From contig DIPO01000024.1 of NCBI GenBank assembly GCA_002427045.1, positions 1 through 52,997 on the forward strand: DNA of 52,997 nt. The letters are read 5' to 3'. The translations under genes were made by a program, and so were the position numbers. The notes under the pieces were generated by a model. That model was not told where the DNA came from, made no database searches, and was given only the letters and a program-made list of their open reading frames with translations. Source of the stretch: Firmicutes bacterium UBA5486. Lineage in GTDB: Bacteria > Bacillota > UBA4882 > UBA10575. The stretch's first letter is position 1. Each line of letters starts with the position of its first letter. Below are positions 17,259 through 27,498 of this stretch, one piece after another.

Positions 17259-18746
17259 ATGGAGATAAATATGAAGCTGACCAAGGCGATTCAGGAAGTT
17301 AAATACCTGGCTACTGAGAATTCATGGCGCTACCGGCCGATCATGCGTTTTTGTTTTTATCAGTATGAACAATTAAAATACTGGTTATATAAAGAAGAGA
17401 TCTTTGAGGAGCTCCGGAAGCATCCGGAGTTTGTTACATATACTATTGAGGAATGCCAACAAGATCTAGAGACGCTGGTGCAGTGGGGTAACGTGGTTCC
17501 AGTTCAGGATACGGCCAAGGCAAGGACGGTTGAGGAGTTTAAGACTAAACAATTCCGCTATCAGCTCTCTGAATATGCAGTAGAGATCGAACGGATGACC
17601 ATTACACTGGAGAATTTGTTGGTTGAAGGTGCCTCCCTAGAGCCTAAACTAATCGAACGGATCAGAGAAGCTCTGCAACAGCTACCTGCTATGGCTGAGG
17701 CTGAACCAAAAGTAACGGGTTCCTGGTGGCATGGGTTAAATGCTGATTTTAAGACTTTAAACCAGAATTATCAGGATTATATTAGGAGTTTTCATAGTCT
17801 CCAGGCTGAAGAACTGATGAAAAGCACTGCTTTTATTGCCTATAAGGATTCGATTATTGAATATTTAAGAGAGTTTATTAAAGGATTACAGACTAACTCT
17901 TATTGGATAGAGGAGGAACTACGCAGTTTTGATCAAAAGCTGATTGAAACGGTAATAAAAAAAGTTTTTGTTTATGAAAAATCCATACCCAGGTTGGAGA
18001 CTGTTAGTCAAGAAGATATCTATGAAAATATCTGCGGCCGCTGGCAGAGCATTAGACAGTGGTTTTTGGGATCCGAGAATAGAAGTAGTGAGGTTTCGAA
18101 ATTATTTGATATCACCAATGAACTGATTCGGAAAATTACCAGATACGCCGCACAGATTGTGGAGAATCTTAATAGTGCCGCTAATCGTAAGGAAGAGTAT
18201 AAGAAACTGGCGGAGCTTTTTCTTGCTTGCGATCAGATGGAGGAGTGCCATAAATTATCTGCTTTAGCTTTCGGGGTCTTTAGTTCCCGCCATCTAAAAG
18301 GGGATTTAGAACGTGAGACTGAGAGTATCTCTACTAGCGTTTTTGAGGAACCGCCATTGATGGTGGAGATTAGACCCAGAACAAGGGCTTACCGAGAGAA
18401 GATTGCTAAGAAACCGATTACAGATAAGAGTAAACAGAAAGAGAAGTTATATCAGGAGTATATTCAGAACCTCCGGAGGGAACAGGAAGTGATTAAAGGT
18501 TTTATTCATGGTAATCAAATCGATTTTTCCACTTTGCCGGAGATTTCAGTACCGATGCGTATCACTTTATTACGCTGGGTGGGAAGAGCCTGTGCTTCTT
18601 GGGATCGTAAAGGGAAAACCGAAGATGGCCGTGTTTTTCGTTTAATAGATCCGCCCAATGGAGCCAGATGTAATCTCCGCTGCGAAGATGGGAATCTCGA
18701 AATGCCGGCGTACAAAATTTGTTTTGAAGAAGGACAGAGCCAATGA
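17259..18746 (+). CDS. jetA: Wadjet protein JetA (DUF2397/TIGR02677 family)
   Basis: A 495-residue protein of the DUF2397 group, the kleisin-like JetA of Wadjet systems. The N-terminal part (EVKYLATENSWRYRPIMRFCFYQYEQ and LVQWGNVVPVQDTAKARTVEEFKTKQFRYQLSEYAVEIERM, shown here in pieces of the family pattern) has the typical winged-helix and helical features. JetA would bridge the JetC dimer. Possible starts are ATG 17247, 17259 and 17271; 17259 has GGTGAG just upstream. The stop overlaps the next start as ATGA (18743-18746), so translation is coupled. Codon use and base composition match the neighbouring genes. Confidence 0.88.
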   Translation: MEINMKLTKAIQEVKYLATENSWRYRPIMRFCFYQYEQLKYWLYKEEIFEELRKHPEFVTYTIEECQQDLETLVQWGNVVPVQDTAKARTVEEFKTKQFRYQLSEYAVEIERMTITLENLLVEGASLEPKLIERIREALQQLPAMAEAEPKVTGSWWHGLNADFKTLNQNYQDYIRSFHSLQAEELMKSTAFIAYKDSIIEYLREFIKGLQTNSYWIEEELRSFDQKLIETVIKKVFVYEKSIPRLETVSQEDIYENICGRWQSIRQWFLGSENRSSEVSKLFDITNELIRKITRYAAQIVENLNSAANRKEEYKKLAELFLACDQMEECHKLSALAFGVFSSRHLKGDLERETESISTSVFEEPPLMVEIRPRTRAYREKIAKKPITDKSKQKEKLYQEYIQNLRREQEVIKGFIHGNQIDFSTLPEISVPMRITLLRWVGRACASWDRKGKTEDGRVFRLIDPPNGARCNLRCEDGNLEMPAYKICFEEGQSQ

Positions 18747-19876
18747 GAGAATTTGAAGCACTTTTAGAGAATTTTTGGATTATTAAAGACCGGGACAAAG
18801 AGTTATATCACGAAATAAAGGATGCCTACTCGACATTGAAATCGTTTATTGAAAACAAACTGGGTTATCGTTTGCTGATTAATCCATATTTGATTAAAAT
18901 GGAGAAGCTTCCAGGCCGGGCTGAAGCATGGATGGGTATCCAGCAGTTTGAGAGCCCGATGGAGTATGCCTTTTTCTGTTTGTTACTGGTTTTTCTAGAA
19001 GACTATGGTCAACAGGAGCAGTTTATCTTATCGCAAGTGACAGAGTTTATTCAATCAACTTTTCCCGGAGAGGAGAAAGTAGAATGGACTCTGTACCGGC
19101 ATCGGATTTATCTGGTTAAAGTGCTAAACTTGGCGGTGGAGATGGGATTAATTAAGGTGGATGAAGGGGAAAGTAGTCATTTTACTACTGCTCTAGAGAC
19201 AGAAGTCCTTTATGAGTCGACCGGGATCTCACGTTATTTTGCGCGTAATTTTTCGCGAAATATTCTTTCTTATAAAAAATGGGATGATTTAGAGCAGGAC
19301 GAATGGTTTGATATTGATCCCGACCGGGGAGCGGTTAGGAGACACAGAGTATACCGGCGAATTTTTCTTTCTCCAGCCGTTTTTTCTGAGGGGGCGGAGG
19401 ATCCTGATTTTTTATATCTCAAAAATTTCCGTTCAATGCTACAAAAAGATGTGGAGGACTTTCTGGATAGTAGCCTCCATCTTCATAAATCCTGTGCAAT
19501 CTTAATGTTGGAGGGGGAGAAGAATTTCCGGGAGACCCTACCGGACCAGAAGGTGATTTCCGGGATTGCGATTCAGGTGTGTACGGCAATTAGAAAGATG
19601 CTTACTGAAGGAAAGCTAACACTTAGAGATGATGATACTATTCTGCTTTCTCAGGAACAATTGGAAAGGATAATTGATGATTGCCGGGAACAATATGTTA
19701 AAGGTTGGAGTAAAGAGTTTCGAGAGATGTCGTCCGTTAAGTTATATAATGAAATAATTTCGTATATGTCCGGATTTTTATTGTTGGAACGCCTCAATGA
19801 TCAGGAGTTTAAGATCCTACCTTTGGCGGGAAAGATTAGTGGGAAATATCCCGCAGATTTCGGAGGTAATAAGTAA
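18743..19876 (+). CDS. jetB: Wadjet protein JetB (DUF2398/TIGR02678 family)
   Basis: A 377-residue protein of the TIGR02678/DUF2398 group, the KITE-like subunit JetB. Family-like segments are the N-terminal LLENFWIIKDRDKELYHEI, the PLEYA-like SPMEYAFFCLLLVFLED, and STGISRYFARNFSRNI in the middle. It has winged-helix character and should bind JetA. Its start overlaps the JetA stop (ATGA) and its stop overlaps the JetC start by one base (TAATG at 19874-19878). That tight coupling fits a fixed stoichiometry complex. Confidence 0.87.
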   Translation: MREFEALLENFWIIKDRDKELYHEIKDAYSTLKSFIENKLGYRLLINPYLIKMEKLPGRAEAWMGIQQFESPMEYAFFCLLLVFLEDYGQQEQFILSQVTEFIQSTFPGEEKVEWTLYRHRIYLVKVLNLAVEMGLIKVDEGESSHFTTALETEVLYESTGISRYFARNFSRNILSYKKWDDLEQDEWFDIDPDRGAVRRHRVYRRIFLSPAVFSEGAEDPDFLYLKNFRSMLQKDVEDFLDSSLHLHKSCAILMLEGEKNFRETLPDQKVISGIAIQVCTAIRKMLTEGKLTLRDDDTILLSQEQLERIIDDCREQYVKGWSKEFREMSSVKLYNEIISYMSGFLLLERLNDQEFKILPLAGKISGKYPADFGGNK

Positions 19877-22800
19877 TGGCTAACAAGTGGATTATCAATC
19901 GGATTGGATTATTAAATTTCTGGTACTATGATGAAGAAGAGTTCCACTTCTCAGGTGGGAGGCTGTTATTGCGGGGGGCCAATGGATCTGGGAAATCGGT
20001 TACCATGCAAAGTTTCATCCCACTGCTCTTGGATGGGAATAAAAGCCCGGAAAGGCTTGACCCTTTTGGTTCCCGTGCCCGGAAGATTGAAAACTATTTA
20101 CTGGGGGAAGAAGATTCGGGGGAGAATGAACGTACAGGTTATCTCTATATGGAGTTTGTGCGGGAAGACTTAGATCAGTATTTAACTTTGGGCATGGGCC
20201 TGCGTGCTAAACGTGGGCGCGCTCTTGATTTTTGGGGATTTGCACTTACTGATGGCCGCCGGATTGGACGGGATTTTTATCTTTATAAGCAGATGGGAGA
20301 GAAGATACCATTAACAAAACAGGAGCTGAAGAATAGGATTGCTGAAGGTGGCGAGGTTTATGAACGGCAAAAGGATTATATGGCTATGGTAAACCGGCTG
20401 CTTTTCGGATTTGATAATATTGAGGATTATGATGAACTAATTAAACTGTTGATTCAGATTCGTACACCCAAATTATCTAAGGATTTTAAACCGACAGTAA
20501 TCTATGAGATTCTTACTAATTCATTGCAACCGCTTTCTGATGAAGATTTACGTCCGATGTCGGAGGCGATTGAAAATATGGATAATATTAAAAGCCACCT
20601 TGATCAGCTGAAAGAGAGTAAAAAGGCTGCGGACAGGCTTGGCCGGGAGTTCGATAAGTATAATACCTTTCTTTTGTGGGAAAAAGCCCATAATTTTCTG
20701 CATAGTCACAAGGAGCTACTTAAAGGAGAAGCGGAAGAGAGGAGCCTTCAAACTGCTATTGAGAACTTCGGAAAGATGCACCTTGAAGCGGAAGAAGAGC
20801 TTCAAGACTTAAAATCAGAACAAGAAGCATTACAATTAAAACATCGTGAACTGATGGATCATGATAGTTACCGCATCAAAGAAGAGATAAAAGAGAGAAG
20901 CAATAATCAAGCAGGATGGGAGAAAGAACAGCAGCAGAAAGAGAAGACTTTAGAACAAAAGCTTGAACGGGAGAATAAACTAAACGCTGAGATCTCGGGG
21001 ATGAAAGATGAACTCTATCAATTAGAAGATGCGATAATTGGTATTCTAAAAGATATGGCTGCCTTTGCTAAAGAAATGTATTTTGATGAGCACTTCTTTA
21101 TGGAAGAGGAGTTGCGGGTTGATTTTTCTGCTGATTATAACTGGTTTATGTTAAAAAAAGAATTACAGCGTTACCGGGAAAAGATCCGGGAAGCTTTGCA
21201 AAAATTACGGGAAGAAGAAGAGGAGAATAAAAGATACGACCGGGCCTACGGAGAGTTGGAAGCAGCTAAACGCTTGCGGGATGAAGCCCGGTTGAATGTG
21301 ACAAAAACGGAAGAATTACTCTTTGAGATAAAAGAAGAGTTTATCGAAAGGATCTATTCATGGCGTAAACAGAATCAGCTTTTAAAGCCTAATGAAGAAG
21401 AGATGGTTAAGCTTCAGCGCTTGGTTAATGGGTATCCGGAAAACAGCTATGATGATCTTCTTCATCCTCTCCGTGAGGTTTGTGATGATCTGGAGCGACA
21501 GTTTTTAACAGAAATTTCGACCTTAAGTTCAGAAAAGGGAAATAGGCAGGAGAAACTGGAGGAAAAAGAGGATGAACTCCGGGAGTGGTTAGCGCAGAAG
21601 GAACCGGAACCGCCCAGAACAGAGCAGGTTATACGGAATAGGGAGCGACTAACAGCGGAAGGGATTCCCTTTATCCCTTTTTATCAGGCAGTGGATTTTA
21701 AAGATGATTTACCAGAAGAGCTACGGGGAAAGATTGAAGAAGCACTGGCCAGTATGGGTATTTTGGATGCTTTAATTGTCCCGGAAGAGTATCAACAGAA
21801 GCTCTGGGAGATGGATTCTGATGCTGCCGATCAGTATCTATTTCCCCAGTTACAACTATTATCGGTAGACTTATCTTCCTGGTTGAAACCTGTAACCAGA
21901 CAGGATTCGGTGATTTCCAGGGAGTTAGTAGATACTGTAATCCGGAGTATTATTACGGAAGACAGTGAGACTTTGCTCTTCCTAAATGCTGATGGAAGGT
22001 ATGGGGTAGGTGGTATTTTACGGGGACAAGTTGCTACCGGAAACATCTCCAGATTTATTGGGGCTGAATCCCGGCGGCGGTACCGGGAAGAAGTGATTCT
22101 GGCTTTACGTGAAGAAATTAGCACTGAGAAAAAAGAGCTTGCTCGTATTGAGGCCGAAATCGAGGCGTGGGAAGATAAATGCCGTTTATTAGAAAGTGAG
22201 TTCAGGTCATTTCCGGAAAAAGAGGATATGGAGACGGCATCCTCCGCGTTGCGCGATGCACAATTAGTTTTGGAGAATAAAAAAAGAGCGGTTGAAGACC
22301 AGACGGAACTGGTTGATAGTTACTACCGTCAGTTACAAAAGACCAGGGAAGAGATACGGAGATTGACACAGGGAATGCAGATTCCGGTTAATCGGCAATC
22401 TTTTGCTGAGGCGGAGAATTATCTTACAGCATATGCTGATGGATTACGTGAATTAGAGACGATTCATTCCCGTTTGCTCAGCCGGAGGAGCCACTTGCGT
22501 TCTTTAGAGGAGCAACTGGATGATGTAGTAAAGGATCTGGATGCTCTCCGGTATGATCTTAACCGGATAAAGCACTTAATAGAGAAGGAAGTAAAGAGTA
22601 TAGAAAGTCTTCAAGAGACACTAACGCAGATGGATTACCAATCAATTGAAGAGCAGATTAAAGATTGTATCCGGCACTTAGATGAGATTCCAGATAAAAG
22701 AGACGAGGCAGTAGGCAGAAGTAAAGAAGGGAAGGTCAAAGCGGAAGAGGCAAGGGCTAGACTCCATGAGTTACGAAAGCAGCTGTATTTTCAAAAGATT

Positions 22801-24096
22801 ATTGAGCAGATTTATCGTAAGGGTTTTGCCGAAGAGTATAGCTTAGGCTATGTAATTTCCGGAACCGAAAATAAAGATCTTCTGCTCTGCGCGAAGCAGG
22901 TTACTGAGGAATTCAAAGAATTACAAAAGGTAACCAAATCGAAAGAAGAGTATTTATCATCTTTGCAAGAGAGGTATTTTGAAGTCCGTACCTACTTGAC
23001 CGAATATAGTCTGGTTTTAAATTATATCTTTAATAACGATCCTTTGCAGGATGAACAAATCCAGTTTAATGCGGGGGTCGGGGGTAGGTCACAGTCAGTT
23101 CCGGCTATGATGCCCTCGGAAGCTAGGAAAGAAGTAGCAACGGTGCGTGAGTTAACTCTTCAGGAGGAAGAAGCGAGAGAGAAGGTATGGGGTAGTCTCC
23201 GACGACTGGATATTAGAGCCCGAATCCAGGGGAAAGATGTAGACTTTTATGCTCTCATTGGTTTTCTGGGGGATTCGATTGCGGAGAATGAAAAACTGCT
23301 CCGGGAGAGTGACCGGCAACTCTTCGAGGATATTTTAGCCAATACGATCAGTAAAAAGATTAGAGGCCGAATTTACCACAGTGAACAGTGGGTGGAGAAG
23401 ATGAATAACTTGATGGCCTCGATGAATACCTCGAGCGGTTTAAATTTTAACCTGGCTTGGAAGAGCCGGGCGGCGGAAAGCGAGGAGCAAATGGATAGCG
23501 CTGAATTAGTATCGCTTTTAAAATCCGATGCTAATCTGTTAAGACCGGAGGATTTTCAGAAGATGGCGATGCATTTTCGCTCAAAAATAGATCAGGCACG
23601 AAAAGGTTTGGAAGAAGCGGGAGTAACAAAGACCTTCCATTCTCTAATCAAAGAGGTCCTAGATTATCGGCAGTGGTTTGAATTCCAGCTGTTTTATACT
23701 AAAACTGGTGAACGAAAACGGGAACTGACCAATAATGCTTTTGATCGTTTCAGCGGTGGCGAAAAGGCAATGGCAATGTATGTCCCGCTATTTTCTGCGG
23801 TTTATGCCAAGTATGAAGGGGCGAGGGCAGATGCACCCCGTCTGGTCTCTTTGGATGAGGCTTTTGCCGGTGTGGATGAAAACAATATCCGCGATATGTT
23901 CCGCTTATTGGAAGAACTAGATCTGAATTTTATTATTAATTCCCAGATTTTATGGGGAGATTATGATACTGTTCCATCACTAGCAATCTGTGAATTGGTG
24001 CGTCCGAATAATGCCAATTACGTTTCGGTAATCCGCTACCGGTGGAACGGAAAGGTAAGAGAATTACTTACTAAGGAAGCGGCGGGTTGGCGATGA
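19876..24096 (+). CDS. jetC: Wadjet SMC-like ATPase JetC (TIGR02680 family)
   Basis: A 1406-residue SMC/MukB-like ATPase, the motor of the complex. The N-terminal head has Walker A GANGSGKS (34-41). Two long coiled-coil stretches (about 230-510 and 720-960) flank a hinge-like region near 550-700. The C-terminal head has the signature FSGGEKAMAMY (1292-1302), Walker B RLVSLDEAF (Asp1327, Glu1328) and a D-loop AGVDENN. All catalytic motifs are intact. Wadjet complexes extrude DNA loops and cleave small circular plasmids. The length fits the TIGR02680 group. It overlaps JetB by 1 bp and JetD by 4 bp. Confidence 0.93.
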   Translation: MANKWIINRIGLLNFWYYDEEEFHFSGGRLLLRGANGSGKSVTMQSFIPLLLDGNKSPERLDPFGSRARKIENYLLGEEDSGENERTGYLYMEFVREDLDQYLTLGMGLRAKRGRALDFWGFALTDGRRIGRDFYLYKQMGEKIPLTKQELKNRIAEGGEVYERQKDYMAMVNRLLFGFDNIEDYDELIKLLIQIRTPKLSKDFKPTVIYEILTNSLQPLSDEDLRPMSEAIENMDNIKSHLDQLKESKKAADRLGREFDKYNTFLLWEKAHNFLHSHKELLKGEAEERSLQTAIENFGKMHLEAEEELQDLKSEQEALQLKHRELMDHDSYRIKEEIKERSNNQAGWEKEQQQKEKTLEQKLERENKLNAEISGMKDELYQLEDAIIGILKDMAAFAKEMYFDEHFFMEEELRVDFSADYNWFMLKKELQRYREKIREALQKLREEEEENKRYDRAYGELEAAKRLRDEARLNVTKTEELLFEIKEEFIERIYSWRKQNQLLKPNEEEMVKLQRLVNGYPENSYDDLLHPLREVCDDLERQFLTEISTLSSEKGNRQEKLEEKEDELREWLAQKEPEPPRTEQVIRNRERLTAEGIPFIPFYQAVDFKDDLPEELRGKIEEALASMGILDALIVPEEYQQKLWEMDSDAADQYLFPQLQLLSVDLSSWLKPVTRQDSVISRELVDTVIRSIITEDSETLLFLNADGRYGVGGILRGQVATGNISRFIGAESRRRYREEVILALREEISTEKKELARIEAEIEAWEDKCRLLESEFRSFPEKEDMETASSALRDAQLVLENKKRAVEDQTELVDSYYRQLQKTREEIRRLTQGMQIPVNRQSFAEAENYLTAYADGLRELETIHSRLLSRRSHLRSLEEQLDDVVKDLDALRYDLNRIKHLIEKEVKSIESLQETLTQMDYQSIEEQIKDCIRHLDEIPDKRDEAVGRSKEGKVKAEEARARLHELRKQLYFQKIIEQIYRKGFAEEYSLGYVISGTENKDLLLCAKQVTEEFKELQKVTKSKEEYLSSLQERYFEVRTYLTEYSLVLNYIFNNDPLQDEQIQFNAGVGGRSQSVPAMMPSEARKEVATVRELTLQEEEAREKVWGSLRRLDIRARIQGKDVDFYALIGFLGDSIAENEKLLRESDRQLFEDILANTISKKIRGRIYHSEQWVEKMNNLMASMNTSSGLNFNLAWKSRAAESEEQMDSAELVSLLKSDANLLRPEDFQKMAMHFRSKIDQARKGLEEAGVTKTFHSLIKEVLDYRQWFEFQLFYTKTGERKRELTNNAFDRFSGGEKAMAMYVPLFSAVYAKYEGARADAPRLVSLDEAFAGVDENNIRDMFRLLEELDLNFIINSQILWGDYDTVPSLAICELVRPNNANYVSVIRYRWNGKVRELLTKEAAGWR

Positions 24097-25514
24097 GTAA
24101 CAAATTCAAGTCTAAATCCGCCGGAGATAATTTCTTTGCCGCTCCAGCGCAGGACAGGAAAGAAGTCAACCGGGAGTGTCTTCGCTATTTCCGGGAAAAC
24201 CCTGGATTTCATCGGCTGTTTATTGGATTGCGTGAAAAATACCGATCTTTAGGTACACTTGGTGGCAAAATTCGATTGACTAATCTTAAACCGGAAGAAA
24301 AGTCAGCCTTATCCGGCCTCCTCCGGCGGGATTTTTACCAGCAAAGCCAGGCAGAAATTGAAGTGACAGCAGTCATCTCTGCTCTTGATGAAACAAGATT
24401 TCAGGGCGTTGACTTGAAGGAGGTTTTAATAGGTTACTGGGGAGAAGAGTTACTTACGAAAAAAGAGGAACTTATGCTTGATCAGCAACAGCGTGAGGAA
24501 TACTTTTCGGTGCTGGCCGCGAGATTATCTCCTAAGGCTGCCGGTTGGCTAAGGGAGACATTAGCCAAGAAAGATAATGCCTATAAGACTCTGATTGCTA
24601 GGTATGATCAAGATCCACAAAGCTTGAGCAGAGATCTACTAGCTGTAGGAGAAGCTTTGGCGGAACTACCTTGTTTAACCGGGACTAAAACCCAACTGGC
24701 TATTTTTTCTTCCCAAATAACTACCGATCCTCATTTTTTTGACCGGACGATGTCAGCCCGGCAACTCTTAGTTTATGCTCTGATGTATCTTTTTGCTGCA
24801 CCAAAACCGTCTAATGCTTTTGAAGAAGCGGAGCTCCTGTATAAAGCGGGACTATTCAGTACAGAGATTGCCAATTATACGATTAGTTGCGGTTTGCTCG
24901 GATATATTAATGAAACAGAAATTCACCAAGGATGGCTCGGTTTTTATCGGAGTGGGGAATCTTTACAAGTATCGCTGGAGAATCTGAGCCGTCTAAAACA
25001 GGTGCAAAGCCCTGGCGGGATGGTTTTTGTTCTAGAAAACCCAGCGGTTTTTTCGGTGTTGGCCGATCGGTGGAGTAAGGAAAGTAATGAAAATAAACAG
25101 AAACCTAAACAACACAAGGAGAATCCCTCCGGTAGAGGTTTTTCCCCTTTGCCGATGGTCTGTGCTAACGGACAGATTAATCTAGCTACCTTAACTCTTC
25201 TGGATATGTTGGTTGCTAGTGGCTGTCTGCTCTATTATTCCGGTGATTTTGATCCGGAAGGTGTATTGATTGCTGACCGGTTGAAGAAAAGATATAGGGA
25301 GAAACTTCGGCTCTGGCGATATTCTGTTACGGATTATACTAAGTCTCTGTCCAGTCAGATGTTAACTCCGGGACGCTTGAAACAGCTGCAAAGATTGGAG
25401 GATAAGACTTTAATAGAAGTAGGGGCAGTGATGAGTGAAACAAAATATGCGGGTTATCAGGAAGTTTTAGTTGATGAGCTTTGGAAGGATATTAAATCTT
25501 ATATGTTTGGATAA
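24093..25514 (+). CDS. jetD: Wadjet nuclease JetD (DUF2399, Toprim-like)
   Basis: A 473-residue protein of the TIGR02679/DUF2399 group. The Toprim-type catalytic residues are visible in the C-terminal third: Glu315 in MVFVLENPAVF and Asp385/Asp387 in YYSGDFDPEG. JetD is the topoisomerase-like nuclease that cuts the plasmid once the JetABC motor has sensed its circular form. The ATG at 24093 overlaps the JetC stop as ATGA; a TTG two codons earlier is unlikely. With all four genes present and all motifs intact, the system is probably functional. As I recall the published nomenclature, this DUF2397/2398/2399 set is Wadjet type II. Confidence 0.9.
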   Translation: MSNKFKSKSAGDNFFAAPAQDRKEVNRECLRYFRENPGFHRLFIGLREKYRSLGTLGGKIRLTNLKPEEKSALSGLLRRDFYQQSQAEIEVTAVISALDETRFQGVDLKEVLIGYWGEELLTKKEELMLDQQQREEYFSVLAARLSPKAAGWLRETLAKKDNAYKTLIARYDQDPQSLSRDLLAVGEALAELPCLTGTKTQLAIFSSQITTDPHFFDRTMSARQLLVYALMYLFAAPKPSNAFEEAELLYKAGLFSTEIANYTISCGLLGYINETEIHQGWLGFYRSGESLQVSLENLSRLKQVQSPGGMVFVLENPAVFSVLADRWSKESNENKQKPKQHKENPSGRGFSPLPMVCANGQINLATLTLLDMLVASGCLLYYSGDFDPEGVLIADRLKKRYREKLRLWRYSVTDYTKSLSSQMLTPGRLKQLQRLEDKTLIEVGAVMSETKYAGYQEVLVDELWKDIKSYMFG

Positions 25515-25629
25515 AGAAGGCCTTTGTTTCCTCACTATTAAATACCTTTATTCCCCAATTATGGGTTGCTAAGTATTTGCGGGAATATGATCACTTAATA
25601 TCAAATATAGAGAGTGAGTTGAGAAGAAT

Positions 25630-27492
25630 TTGAGAAAAAAGGTATTATGCTTTATTTTAATCCTGTTAGTTATTCTTTCACCGGGATGCCGGAAAAAGAC
25701 GGTAAAATATGCTACCCTATGTGGGAAGGTAATAGACGCGGCTGATGAGATGCCGATCTACGGCGCAACGGTTAGTATCGATGGTAAGGTAATGGCTCGT
25801 ACCAATAGTGAAGGATACTTTAAGACAGAACGTTTCCGGATTGGAACCCGCGAATTTACATTTGCAGCTCAAGGATATAGTCCAGAAAGATATTATGTGG
25901 TATTTCGGGAAGAAGGCCTTTATCAGTTAAAAACTACTGGTAATGCGAATGATGATAGCTTTATTTTTTTATTTCAGCTTAAGGATGGAGAGACCCGACC
26001 AGTTTCGGTATATGATCTAGATGGTTTAGGGACAGTAACAATCAATGCTAACCAACAAATTGATAAATTACTACTCATACCTTATAATGTTAGTATGACG
26101 GATGGGGAATATTCAGCTACGCTGACGATTACGATTGATTCCGGCGAAACAAAGACCCAATGTCTATTAGATTCTTCACCGGTTGAGAAGCAAATGATGA
26201 TCGTAAGTGCTGAGAATGAAAAGGAAGCTTTTTACCAAAGGTTGCGGGAAAAGGAATTAGAGGCTATACGGGCACAACTGGGGCGGGAAGTTCCTTTTGG
26301 TGTTTCGAAGGAACTTTTATCCGGAAGTAATCTTCCCAAAGAAGAGATGGAATTTTATAAGATTATTGGTGAAGATTATGGAGTACCAGTAACTGCTACT
26401 CGGATTAATGACAGCACAAAGTCTTGTATTTATCTAGATAACGAATTACGGTCTACTATTACCCTAGAAGACATCAAAGGTTTAAGTGATACTTTTGATC
26501 AGTATTACGATTTATTGGTAGAAGCTTTTGCCCCCGTGGGTATGGATGTCGATGTTTTCCCAGGAATCTATTATGTACTTACTGAGTTAGAAAACTACGG
26601 GACCTCATATGTAGGTGGTTATTTCTGGGGGGGAAACGAGTTTCCACGTGATCTTAATGACCAATATTTGAAATACTCCAATGAAAAAGAGATCCTGTTT
26701 TTAACAACCTACAGAGATGATAAGACGAGTCCCACAGAATGGGTTGAGAGTGTGAAGAGCACTATGGCCCATGAACTCCAGCACTTGATTAACTACACTA
26801 ATCGGGTGCCGCGTATTCAGAATAACTCTCAATGGGAACAGTATGTTACTGAAACTTGGATTAATGAGGGGCTCTCCATGGTGGCGGAAGATCTGGTCTT
26901 TGGGGGGCATAATCCGGATTTGGATAAGCAACGAGTAATCCCCTACTTAAACGAACCGGCACTTGATTCTCTTTGTACTTGGAATATAGATCCGAAAAAA
27001 GCGATAAATAATTACCCTCCTGCCTATATGTTTATGCGATATTTTGTTGATCGTTTTGGTTCTGTCGAGAAACCTATAATCAAAGAGTTGATCAACTCAG
27101 ACGGGTATGGCCTGGATAGCCTGGTTTTTGCCTCTGGGGGGAAACCTTTTACCTCGCTCTTCCGGGACTGGCTAACTGCTGTATATGTAGGTTGTCAGGA
27201 TGAAAGTCAGAAGAACGGTTTTGAGACGTATGATTATTATACAACTTTTAATCTTTATACAATCAATCAAGATTTAGAAAACCGTTTAGCTATTACTTAT
27301 AATCTGCCAGCATCACTTTTTATCCCTGATACTACTGGTGTGTTTATTTCACAGGAAGGACTGAGCTCGGCATCGGAAATTACAGTTTCGATCTCCGGTT
27401 TTGGTAGTTCTCAATTTAAACTTAGACTATTGATGTTTCCATCGGAAGGTAGTAGTTTTAAAATACAACTACAGCTTCAAAAGTTGAGGTGA
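25630..27492 (+). CDS. Lipoprotein zinc metallopeptidase with carboxypeptidase-regulatory-like domain (M30-like)
   Basis: A 620-residue exported protein. The signal peptide ends in the lipobox LSPGC (Cys20). A beta-sandwich of the carboxypeptidase-regulatory-like type follows (about 30-90; GKVIDAADEMPIYGATVSIDG, TNSEGYF). The protease domain carries HELQH at 381-385 in STMAHELQHLIN and a downstream ETWINEGLSMVAED with Glu413, the pattern of M30/hyicolysin-like gluzincins. It would act at the cell surface on proteins. The start is a TTG at 25630 with a weak GAGAAG site. The next gene begins 7 bp after the stop. It lies behind the Wadjet genes but shows no functional link to them. Confidence 0.82.
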   Translation: MRKKVLCFILILLVILSPGCRKKTVKYATLCGKVIDAADEMPIYGATVSIDGKVMARTNSEGYFKTERFRIGTREFTFAAQGYSPERYYVVFREEGLYQLKTTGNANDDSFIFLFQLKDGETRPVSVYDLDGLGTVTINANQQIDKLLLIPYNVSMTDGEYSATLTITIDSGETKTQCLLDSSPVEKQMMIVSAENEKEAFYQRLREKELEAIRAQLGREVPFGVSKELLSGSNLPKEEMEFYKIIGEDYGVPVTATRINDSTKSCIYLDNELRSTITLEDIKGLSDTFDQYYDLLVEAFAPVGMDVDVFPGIYYVLTELENYGTSYVGGYFWGGNEFPRDLNDQYLKYSNEKEILFLTTYRDDKTSPTEWVESVKSTMAHELQHLINYTNRVPRIQNNSQWEQYVTETWINEGLSMVAEDLVFGGHNPDLDKQRVIPYLNEPALDSLCTWNIDPKKAINNYPPAYMFMRYFVDRFGSVEKPIIKELINSDGYGLDSLVFASGGKPFTSLFRDWLTAVYVGCQDESQKNGFETYDYYTTFNLYTINQDLENRLAITYNLPASLFIPDTTGVFISQEGLSSASEITVSISGFGSSQFKLRLLMFPSEGSSFKIQLQLQKLR

Positions 27493-27498
27493 AGATTG

